Assembly: GCF_000499385.1 (NCBI RefSeq)
Contig: NW_013654658.1
Coordinates: 1 to 15,497, forward strand
Origin: Eimeria necatrix
Taxonomy: Eukaryota > Apicomplexa > Conoidasida > Eucoccidiorida > Eimeriidae
DNA length: 15,497 nucleotides
Direction of reading: 5' to 3'
How positions within the stretch are numbered: position 1 is the stretch's first letter; each line of letters starts with the position of its first letter. Under the pieces are notes generated by a model that made no database searches, was not told the origin of the DNA, and saw nothing but the letters and a program-made list of their open reading frames with translations. This document shows, piece after piece, positions 8,545-15,497 of the stretch. Both the position numbers and the translations under genes were made by a program.

Positions 8545-8560
8545 ATTTGTTTAATTAATT
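8436..8560. repeat. TTAA / AAAT tetranucleotide arrays
   Basis: TTAATTAATT passes into TTATTTAA units and then into a pure AAAT run (about 8500-8540), returning to TTAATTGA. This is simple sequence without coding potential. Confidence 0.85.
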
Positions 8561-8631
8561 GATTAATTAGTGTTTATTGTTGCCAGCTCCGCAGCGCTTT
8601 GTGCTGCAGTGCAGCTGCTGCAGCGCTTTGC

Positions 8632-8707
8632 TGCTGCAGCAGCAAATTATTAATTTTAATTTGCTGCTGCAGCAGCAAATTAAAATTAATAATTTGCTGC
8701 TGCAGCA
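8632..8707. repeat. 76-bp perfect palindrome
   Basis: Each arm is 38 bases (8632-8669 and 8670-8707) with no spacer and no mismatch. The centre is CTG|CAG, flanked by AT-rich arms carrying TTAATTTTAA / TTAAAATTAA and then TGCTGCAGC again. The first mismatch is 8631 against 8708. Such a sequence can extrude a cruciform. Confidence 0.93.
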
Positions 8708-8828
8708 AATTGAAATTAATAAGCAAATCAAAACTTTCAATTTATGCATTTCCTTTTTATCTTTTCAAATTAATGCCATTTCATTTGCTTTTCAATTTTT
8801 AGTCCTTTTGCCCGGGCTCCCCGCCTCC

Positions 8829-8864
8829 AAACCCTAAACCCTAAACCCTAAACCCTAAACCCTA
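8829..8864 (-). repeat. Interstitial telomeric repeat (CCCTAAA, about 5 copies)
   Basis: Clean CCCTAAA units lie between two copies of the word GCCCGGGC/GCCCTGGGC. They lie about 250 bases past the stop codon of the reverse-strand gene. Confidence 0.9.
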
Positions 8865-8930
8865 GCCCTGGGCAAAAGGTTCTTTGGCAGCGCAGCTGAA
8901 GAATAAAGCGGGCGCTTCTCTCGACTCCGC

Positions 8931-8931
<1 letters not shown>

Positions 8932-8976
<45 letters not shown>

Positions 8977-9118
8977 TCTGCTGGTGCTGCTGCTGCTCTG
9001 TTTGCTGCTGCTGCGCTTCGGCTGCTGCTGCGCTCCCGCAGTGTGCTGCTTCCGTTGCTGCTGCTCCCCCGCCTGCTGCTGCTGCTGCTGCAGCAGCAGC
9101 AGCAGCAGCAGCAGCAGC
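8932..9118. repeat. CTG-rich 3' flank of the reverse-strand gene
   Basis: A pure CTG run (8932-8972) and further CTG/CAG clusters lie directly behind the TGA of the reverse-strand gene. They belong either to its 3' untranslated region or to the intergenic repeat. Confidence 0.6.
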
Positions 9119-9287
9119 TCAGTCCCTTTCCTTGCGGAGCCTGAGGCCCACTCTGTAAGTCTCCCCCACCCAGCCATCTTCCAACTGTCTCCTTTCTGCA
9201 GCAGCAGGTCTTTGCTGCACTTGTTCGCCAGCAAATCTGTGGCTGCGGCCTTCTGGGAAGCGGAAGGGCGCTGCTGCTGCTTTCGCC

Positions 9288-9320
<33 letters not shown>

Positions 9321-9455
9321 CCCGGCAGGCTCCGAGGAGACACAAAAGGAGACAGTTCATCCTCCAACGCTTTTGCTGCTGCTTCCAAGTCCTTCAGTCT
9401 ATTCAGCTCCTCTTTTATTTCTTGCCGGTGCATCTTGTGCATCACCCGCAGCAGC

Positions 9456-9511
<56 letters not shown>

Positions 9512-10958
9512 AGGGGGCCACCGCGGGGAGATCATGCGGAGGCGCTGCTGCTGCAGCAGCAGCGCCTCCGTAAACATAGCAGCAACTTCTTGTTTGAGAT
9601 TTGCTGCTGCTCTTTCTTCGAGAGTTCGGAGACGCTTTTCGATGTGCTGCTGCCGGGCCTTTTCGCGCTGCAGTGCTGCTGCTGCTGCTGCTTCCTGCTG
9701 CAGCAGCAGCAGCTCGGTCTCCTGCGGCGCCTCGCTCAAGTCCTGCAGCCAGCTGCTGAGGCCCTCCTGTGTCTCCTTGCATTCGCGCAGCTGCTGCTGC
9801 AGCTCCAGTGTCTCCTTTTCTGTCTCCTGCTGCAGCAGCAGCACGACTTGCTGCTGCTGCTCCGAAGCCTCGCCTGCTGCTGCTGCTGCTTCCAACTCCC
9901 CCACAGGAAGGCCCAGCAGCCGCTCCTGTCTCCTCATTAGAGACAGGTCATCTTTTGCTGCTGCTGCTGCTGCTCGCAAGCTGTTGAGCTGCTGCAGCAG
10001 CACATCCAGAGCCACCAAGAAGGCCTCTTCTTTTTGCTTCTGCTGCACTATGTATTCCGTCAAGCTGGCAGCAAAGTTTGTTGCTGCTGCTGCTGCTGCT
10101 GCTTTTGCTGCTTTGTCTTCCAGCCGTCTCCTTGCTTTTGCTGCTCTGCGGTGCAGCAGCTTCACAGCTCTTTCTGTGTGCTGCAGCGCAGCAGCAACAG
10201 CATCAGCTCGGGCAATTGCTGCTGCTGTGGGGTCCCGGATCGTCTCCAAGTTCCGCTCCCGGATCGTCTCCAGCTGCTGCTGCTGCTTCTCTATTTGCTG
10301 CTCCGTCTCGCTCAGCTGCTGCTTCAGGTGCAGCAGCAGCGCGTCCAGTGTCTCCTTCCGCTGCTGCTTCTCCTCCAGCTGCTGCCGAGCAGCAGCAACA
10401 GCAGCACGAGCAGCAGCAAGCGCGGGGTCGTGCACGGCCCCGGGATCGTCTCCTCCGGAGCTGGGATCGTCTCCCTTGGAGCTGGGATCGTCTCCCTTGG
10501 GGCTGGGATCGTCTCCGCGGGAGCTGGGATCGTCTCCCCGGGAGCTGGGATCGTCGGGATCGTCTCCGTGGGGGCTGGGATCGTCTTCTTGGGAGCTGGG
10601 ATCGTCTTCTTGGGAGGCGGGATCGTCTTCCTGGGAGCTGGGATCGTCTTCGGCGCTGGGATCGTCTCCGTCGGAGAAGGGATCGTCTCCGTCGGAGCTG
10701 GGATCGTCGGAGCCGATCCCGGGATCGTCTCCTCCCGCCTCCTCCAGCCCCACAAACTCGTCCACTGCTGCTTCGGCCTGGGCCCTTATGAGCCCGTTGA
10801 GAGCAGCAGCAAGTTTGAACTTGTCTGGCTTGTCGCTGAAGAAAGCTGCTTCTGCTTCTGCTTCTCGCAGCTGCCGCAGCAGCAGCAGGCGGCGCTGCAG
10901 CAGCAGCAGCAGCTGCTGCTCCTCGGGGGCGAGCTGGGCGAGCTGCTGCGCCTCCTGA

Positions 10959-10994
<36 letters not shown>

Positions 10995-12352
10995 TCGGCC
11001 TCGGCGGCGGGGCCCGCGCCGACGAGGCCCTCGATCTCCTGCTGCAGCTGCTGCTGCAGCAGCGCAGCCTGCTGCAGCTGCTGCTGCCGCCGCAGCAAAA
11101 CTGTGGGGGCGTCCTGCAGCTTCACCAGCTGCTCAACTCCAGCATCCAGCAGCAGCTCGAGGGCCTGGATCTCCTCAAGTGTCTCCTTTTTGATTTCGAG
11201 AGTCTCCTCGAGTTCCTCGGCTGCTGCAGCAGTCTCGGCGGCGAGCTGCTGCTGCTGCTGCTGCAGCTGCTGCAGCGCAGCAGCAGCTGCTGCTGCCTCC
11301 CGCTGCAGCTCGCCCCGCGCCCGCTGCGTCTCCTCCGCCCACTCCCGCAGCTCCTCTTCTGCTGCTGCTGCTTCCATCTCCACCAAGTGCAGCTGCTGCT
11401 GCTTCAAAGAAATAAAAGTCTCTTTATCTTCTGTCTCCTTTCCGAGGAGACAGACATCGAGGCGGGCTTCTTCTTTTTCGAGGCGGAGTCTCTCGGCCTG
11501 GAGCTGCTGCAGCGCCGCTGCTGCTGCTGCTGCTGGCGTCTGCTGCAGCAGCAGCAGCTGCTGCAGCGACAGCTGCGCCTCGTCCCTGGCTTTCCGCGCC
11601 AGCTGCAGCTGCAGGCTGGCCTTCTTCACTTCTGCTGCTGCTGCTGCTGCTGCAGCAGCAGCAGCAACGGAGTCTGCGGGGGCCTGCCGCAGCGCGGTGG
11701 CTTCGCTGTTTGCTGCTGCGATCTTCTGCTGCAGCTGCTGCAGCAGCAGCACCTGCCCGCCCTGCTGCTGCTCCAGCGCCTCCGTCTCCCGCCGGAACTC
11801 AGCAGCAGCAGCAGCAGCAGCATCTCGTGCTGCAGCAAACCGCCCCGTCTGCTCCTCCAAGTCCTGCTGCTGCTGCTGCTCCGCCTCCAGCAAACCCTCC
11901 GCGTTGCTCAGCTTTATTTCCTGCTGCACTGCAGCAGCAGCAAGCAGCAGCGCAGCAACAAACACCAGCAGCGAAGCCACCCCGTACTTGGAGACACTTG
12001 GGGGGCCCCCCTCAGCAGCAAAACTGGGGGGCCCCCCCTCCTGCTGCAGCAACCCCACACCCCTCCGGACCCAAACCCCTTTTGTCTCCTCCAGCTCGGG
12101 ATCGGGAGCGGGATCGGGAGCGGGATCGGGATCGACTGTGGGGCTGCTCACGGGCCCCGACTCCGAGAACGCCGTTGCTGCTGCTGCTGCGCAGCAGGGA
12201 ATGGAGACGCACGAAGCCTCATTGCTGCAGCTGCAGCAGCTGCGGCAGCAGCAAATCTTCAGCAACAAAAGGAGACAATTCCGGTTGCTGCTGTCTCCCT
12301 CTAGCCGCAGTGGCTCCTTGCTGCTGCTGCTGTTGAGTGCATCACTGCTATG

Positions 12353-12387
<35 letters not shown>

Positions 12388-12552
12388 GGTTGCAAGGCTG
12401 CCAGCGGCTGCGGCTGCTTCGCCTGCTGCTGCTGACGCGGGTGTGGCTGCTGCTAGCTGCTGCAGCAGCGGCTGTGGCTGCTGCTGCTGTTCCAGGCGCT
12501 GCTGCTGGCCTTGCAACTGCCGCCCACTGGCTGCTGCTGCTGCTCCTGCTGC

Positions 12553-12591
<39 letters not shown>

Positions 12592-12717
12592 CCGGGCTTC
12601 GACTCCGCGATCGATCAAGGCCTGCTGCAGCAGCAAAGCCCTGCTGCAGCTGTGCTGCTGCTGGGGCCCCACAAAGGCCAGGCTGCTCTGGGCGGGATCG
12701 AGGGATCGCCCGCGTGG

Positions 12718-12770
<53 letters not shown>

Positions 12771-12799
12771 CAAGTTGGTTCTTTTGAGCAAATTAACAA
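9119..12799 (-). CDS. Second A/Q-rich coiled-coil membrane protein; 5' end unresolved
   Basis: The reverse-strand frame is open from 12820 to a TGA at 9119-9121. The span counted from 12799 (1226 codons) starts at TTG, and no in-frame ATG occurs before the membrane segment, so an upstream exon must supply the start. The first about 215 residues (Ser runs, Cys-rich patch at about 172-200) are doubtful. From there: DP repeats (about 220-235), a hydrophobic segment at 272-291 (YGVASLLVFVAALLLAAAAV), long A/Q/E/L/R coiled coil to about 650, an acidic DDPSSxG repeat at about 689-787, a second coiled coil to about 1090, a Gln run (about 1097-1115), ELSPF (1148-1152), an Ala run and a charged tail. 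Unlike noncoding repeats, runs here are separated by many charged, helix-compatible stretches. No family recognised. It faces the 3109-6042 gene tail to tail and shares its plan. Confidence 0.7.
9537..9570. repeat. 34-bp perfect palindrome inside the coding region
   Basis: Two 17-bp arms meet at CTG|CAG (9553|9554), with CGGAGGCGCTG outside and its complement on the other side. In the protein it lies between FTEALLLQQQRL and the preceding Ala-Asn stretch, so it is under coding constraint. Confidence 0.85.
10440..10737 (-). repeat. 21-bp coding repeat, protein unit DDPSSxG
   Basis: About 14 units, most 21 bp, all carrying GACGATCCC (GATCGTC on the forward strand). The protein units are DDPSSDG, DDPSSQE, DDPSPHG, DDPSSRG, DDPSSKG and relatives; one unit is cut to DDP and one has six residues. 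The result is a strongly acidic, probably unstructured spacer between the two coiled-coil halves of the gene at 9119-12799. Confidence 0.9.
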
Positions 12800-12820
12800 A
12801 TCAAACCTGAAAGGGAGTTT

Positions 12821-13070
12821 TCAAAGCCCTTAGAAGAACAAACAGAGGCCGGAAAAGTGACGGCTGTGCTGCTGCTGCTGCTGCTGGGAGGCTGTGTGCA
12901 GCAGTTGCTGCTGTGCTGCTCCCCCGCCTCTGCTTTATTACTTCTTTATTTACTTTTTATTTAATTCTCCTTTATTTATCTTTTATTTTATTTTCCCATT
13001 TGTGGCAATTTCAACTCCCGGCAGATACCCACAAACGCAGCCGCTCGCCTAATACAGCCGCAGCAGCTGT
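12821..13070. other. Upstream flank of the reverse-strand gene; start exon not found
   Basis: A TGA on the reverse strand (12821-12823) closes the frame of the large gene. The nearest reverse-strand ATGs (12999, 13279) run into stops within three codons, so no start exon can be placed here with confidence. T-rich DNA lies around 12935-13010 and a CTG cluster at 12866-12886. Confidence 0.45.
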
Positions 13071-13074
13071 GCTG

Positions 13075-13127
<53 letters not shown>
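13071..13127. repeat. (CTG)n trinucleotide run
   Basis: Nearly pure CTG run of about 17 units, flanked by GCAGCAGCTGTG on the left and CTTGTTTGAC on the right. The surrounding frames look like random T-rich sequence. Confidence 0.85.
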
Positions 13128-13131
<4 letters not shown>

Positions 13132-13227
13132 TTTGACAATACAGCGTTAGATCTTTTTGCCTTCTTCACTTTTTCTTTGATACGTTGCGCCTTTTCTTTT
13201 GTTATCTTCTTAATTTCACGTTCCCAG

Positions 13228-13275
13228 TGTTTAGGGTTTAGGGTTTGGGGTTTAGGGTTTAGGGTTTAGGGTTTA
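13228..13275 (+). repeat. Interstitial telomeric repeat, TTTAGGG orientation
   Basis: About seven units on the forward strand, one of them the TTTGGGG variant. It faces a larger CCCTAAA block that begins about 65 bases downstream. Confidence 0.9.
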
Positions 13276-13341
13276 CATTGTGTGAGGCCTCGACAGCTCG
13301 ATGAACCGAACACCGCAGCATGCCCGCGCACATCTTTTGCC

Positions 13342-13567
13342 CAACCCTAAACCCTAAACCCTAAACCCTAAACCCTAAACACTAAACCCTTAGCCTTAAA
13401 CCATGGATGTTGAACCCTAAACCCTAAGTGCTAAAGCCTAAACCCTAAACCCTAAACCCTAAACCCTAAACCCTACGCCGCACGGCCCACGCGTGGTGGG
13501 CCGTAGGCCTAAGCCCTAAGGCCGAAGCCCCAAACCCTAAGCCCTAAACCCTAAACCCTAAACCCTC
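13342..13567 (-). repeat. Interstitial telomeric repeat, CCCTAAA orientation, interrupted
   Basis: CCCTAAA units, in part degenerate (CACTAAA, CCTTAGCC, GCCCTAAG), are interrupted by unique pieces. One interruption is a hairpin, ACGGCCCAC and GTGGGCCGT around the loop GCGTG (13482-13504). Confidence 0.9.
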
Positions 13568-13621
13568 ACTGTTTTACGTACCTACAATGCTTTGCTGCAC
13601 CGCGAAGGCGGATTTCAGAGT
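13568..13621. other. Short unique spacer between opposed telomeric blocks
   Basis: It contains TTTTACGTACCTAC, which resembles the centre of the GTGTACGTACAC palindrome. No gene is seen. Confidence 0.4.
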
Positions 13622-13652
13622 CTAGGGTTTAGGGTTTAGGGTTTAGGGTTTA
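13622..13652 (+). repeat. Interstitial telomeric repeat, TTTAGGG orientation
   Basis: Four clean TTTAGGG units on the forward strand, opposite in orientation to the block on their left. Confidence 0.9.
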
Positions 13653-13731
13653 CTGGGGTCTAGGAATCGACAGAAGCGAAGTCAAAGAGGGATGAAAAAT
13701 AAGCAAATAGCTTGCAGTAGAAGAAACAAAC

Positions 13732-13738
13732 AAACAAA

Positions 13739-13777
<39 letters not shown>

Positions 13778-13780
13778 AGA
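13732..13780. repeat. (AAAT)n microsatellite
   Basis: About eleven AAAT units preceded by CAAA units. The short reverse-strand frames over it are products of the repeat. Confidence 0.9.
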
Positions 13781-13869
13781 ACAAATAAATAATTAAAACA
13801 ATCTTGTAAAGTAAATGAAACAAAAATAAATAAATTTGCAAAAACAAATAAAGGCAAAGCTATTCGCCG

Positions 13870-14880
13870 ATTATTTTTTTAAAGAGAAGACGTAAAAAGC
13901 AAAATGAATTTAAAATAAATTTAAATAAATTTAAAACAATTTAAATTAAATTCAAATTAAATTCAAATTTAATTTAAATTATTTTAAATTAAATTACAAA
14001 CAAAGTGTTGAATCAAACTGCAAATTGAATTGCATTAAATGTTTTATAAAATTATAATTTTTATTAGAAATTAAAATGCAAAAATAATCATAAAATTAAT
14101 TTAATTAAAAATCTAGTTGTGGATCTATTTATGAATATAATTGTAATTATATTTCTAAATCTAATTATAAATTTAATTGCAATTATAATATTCAACATAA
14201 TTAAACTGTAGTTAAAATGTCTTTATAAATATGTAATTAATCCTACTTTAAATATATTCATAAATATAATTAGAAATATTATTATAAGTTTAACATTAAA
14301 TTTAATTGTAAATGCAAGTGAAAATATAATTATAAATGTAATTAAAAATATAATTATAAATGTAATTAAAAATATAATTATAAATGTAATAAAAACATAA
14401 TTATAAATGTAATTATAAAAGTAAATAAAAGTGAGAACTGACGCGAAAGTTAATTATCTTGGAAGCAAAATTAAAATTAAAATAAAAATAAATGCAAATA
14501 AAGTCACAAAAGAAAATAACAGTTAAGTAAAAATAAAGTAAATAATAATAAAACTAAATTAAACTAAAAAGTAAAACAGAATTGAAACGAAGTGTAATAA
14601 AGTAAAGTATAATAAAAGAGGGAAACAAATTAAAACAGAATTAAAAATAATGGACAGTTAAAGAATATAAAAAAGATAAAAATAAAATACCAAAAAGAAA
14701 GAAGTGCAAATAGAAAGAAACTTCTGCATTTGAAAAAAGAATCTTTAAAAGCCAGCAATAAAGAAGGAATTAAATAAAACAATTAATTAAGTGCAACAAG
14801 GAATTGAATAAAAAATTAAATGAAAAAGAAATAAAAAGAAATTAAAAAAAATAAAAAAATAAAACAAATATAAACCTGCA
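13870..14880. other. Strongly AT-rich kilobase, no gene
   Basis: Almost every base is A or T and there are hardly any CAG words, which sets it apart from the rest of the window. Stop codons are dense in all frames. A rough 24-bp tandem occupies 14321-14413. Base composition changes sharply near 14880, where an imperfect GTGTACAC palindrome stands. Confidence 0.75.
14321..14413. repeat. 24-bp AT-rich tandem repeat, about 4 copies
   Basis: The unit AAAATATAATTATAAATGTA plus AATT recurs at 14321, 14345, 14369 and 14392. The last copy has ACAT for ATAT and a 23-bp step. Confidence 0.85.
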
Positions 14881-14891
14881 CCTGCTGCCCC

Positions 14892-14911
14892 TGAGGTGTC
14901 TGTACACCTCA
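14892..14911. repeat. Imperfect palindrome TGAGGTGTCTGTACACCTCA
   Basis: Arms of eight bases (TGAGGTGT / ACACCTCA) around CTGT. It resembles the 16-bp palindrome at 1741-1756 and ends the AT-rich kilobase. Confidence 0.8.
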
Positions 14912-15163
14912 AATCCACTCCTTATTCTTTCCAAACTTTTCCAAAAACTTTTTTTTCAACTGTCTCCTTTAAATCCATTTAAAATACTTTTCTTATTTCA
15001 TTTAAAATACTTTTCTTATTTCATTCAAAAATACTTTTTTTCACTTTTCAGAAGTACTTTTAAATTTAAAAATGAATTTTCTCCTTTTTGGATTTTCTGC
15101 AAAAGTATGTTCGAGTTTATTGTACACCTGGGGACCTTCGTAATATCTGCCACTGTTACTTCT
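14912..15163. other. T-rich spacer, no gene
   Basis: It holds a direct tandem of about 25 bases (CATTTAAAATACTTTTCTTATTT, near 14977-15025) and a TGTACACCTGG half palindrome at 15121. No coding frame is seen. Confidence 0.5.
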
Positions 15164-15365
15164 CATTAATTAATTAATTAATTAATTAATTAATTATTTA
15201 TTTATTTATTTAATCAATTAATTACTTAACCAATTAATTAAGTAGTTGGAAGCTGACCATTAATTAATTAATTAATTAATTAACTAATTAGTTAATTAAT
15301 TAGTTAACTACTCAATCAAGTAAATATTTAACAAATTGATTGGCTAGTTAAAAGCTGATCATTAA

Positions 15366-15416
<51 letters not shown>

Positions 15417-15497
15417 ATTATTTAACAAATTAATTAACTAGTTGGAAGCTGATCATTAATCAATTAATTAATTAGTTAATTAATTAATTAATTAATT
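15164..15497. repeat. TTAA/AAAT arrays with three copies of an about 41-bp element
   Basis: Simple TTAA and AAAT runs separate three copies of a less simple element with the core GTTGGAAGCTGATCATTAAT, starting near 15224, 15326 and 15420 (core spacing 103 and 94 bp). Copy 1 has GACC and copy 2 has GTTAAAAG at the variable sites. The array reaches the window end. Confidence 0.85.

Noticed and set aside
9435..12304. Long forward-strand frames opposite the reverse-strand gene, including one of 756 codons with AGIVSLG repeats
   Set aside because: The repeats are the antisense reading of the DDPSSxG units and of CAG runs. The strands compete, and only the reverse strand shows coiled-coil composition with a membrane segment.
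13650..13857. Reverse-strand frames of 65 codons with FIYLFIYLF repeats
   Set aside because: They are a direct reading of the AAAT microsatellite.

Overview
The window looks like nuclear DNA of a coccidian apicomplexan, most probably Eimeria. Four things seen in the sequence support this. There are many blocks of the apicomplexan telomere-type heptamer AAACCCT/AGGGTTT at internal positions. CAG/GCA/AGC repeats are extremely dense, both inside and outside reading frames. The two long reading frames are full of alanine and glutamine runs (the homopolymeric amino-acid repeats known from Eimeria). The rest is repeat-rich and gene-poor, like the 'R-segments' described for these genomes. The species cannot be told from sequence alone.

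Layout. 1-172 is an 8/9-bp satellite with higher-order organisation. 173-2470 is mosaic intergenic DNA: short telomeric blocks, a GGGGCCCC-rich array (about 827-1300), CTG runs, and one possible exon (760-1011, +). 2473-2856 (+) is a weak A/Q-rich reading frame in the same frame as the main gene behind it. 3109-6042 (+) is a complete 977-residue reading frame for a membrane-anchored, A/Q-rich coiled-coil protein. 6043-9118 holds no convincing gene; it is AT-rich tandem DNA, CAG islands, a 20-bp minisatellite, degenerate telomeric repeats (7999-8330) and a 76-bp perfect palindrome. 12799-9119 (-) is a second long reading frame, up to 1226 codons, with a membrane segment, coiled coil and an acidic DDPSSxG repeat; its 5' end is unresolved because the frame has no ATG before the membrane segment. 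12821-15497 is non-genic: CTG run, telomeric repeats in both orientations, a strongly AT-rich kilobase, and TTAA/AAAT arrays with three copies of an about 41-bp element.

The two large genes face each other tail to tail. They share a plan: a DP-rich N-terminal part, one hydrophobic segment, several hundred residues of A/Q/E-rich helix, and a C-terminal ELSPF motif. This suggests a diverged pair of the same kind, though composition bias makes that an inference. No metabolic, mobile-element or RNA gene was recognised. I see no evidence of a wholly new system; the most checkable oddities are the gene pair, the perfect palindrome, the higher-order satellite and the GTGTAC palindrome family.
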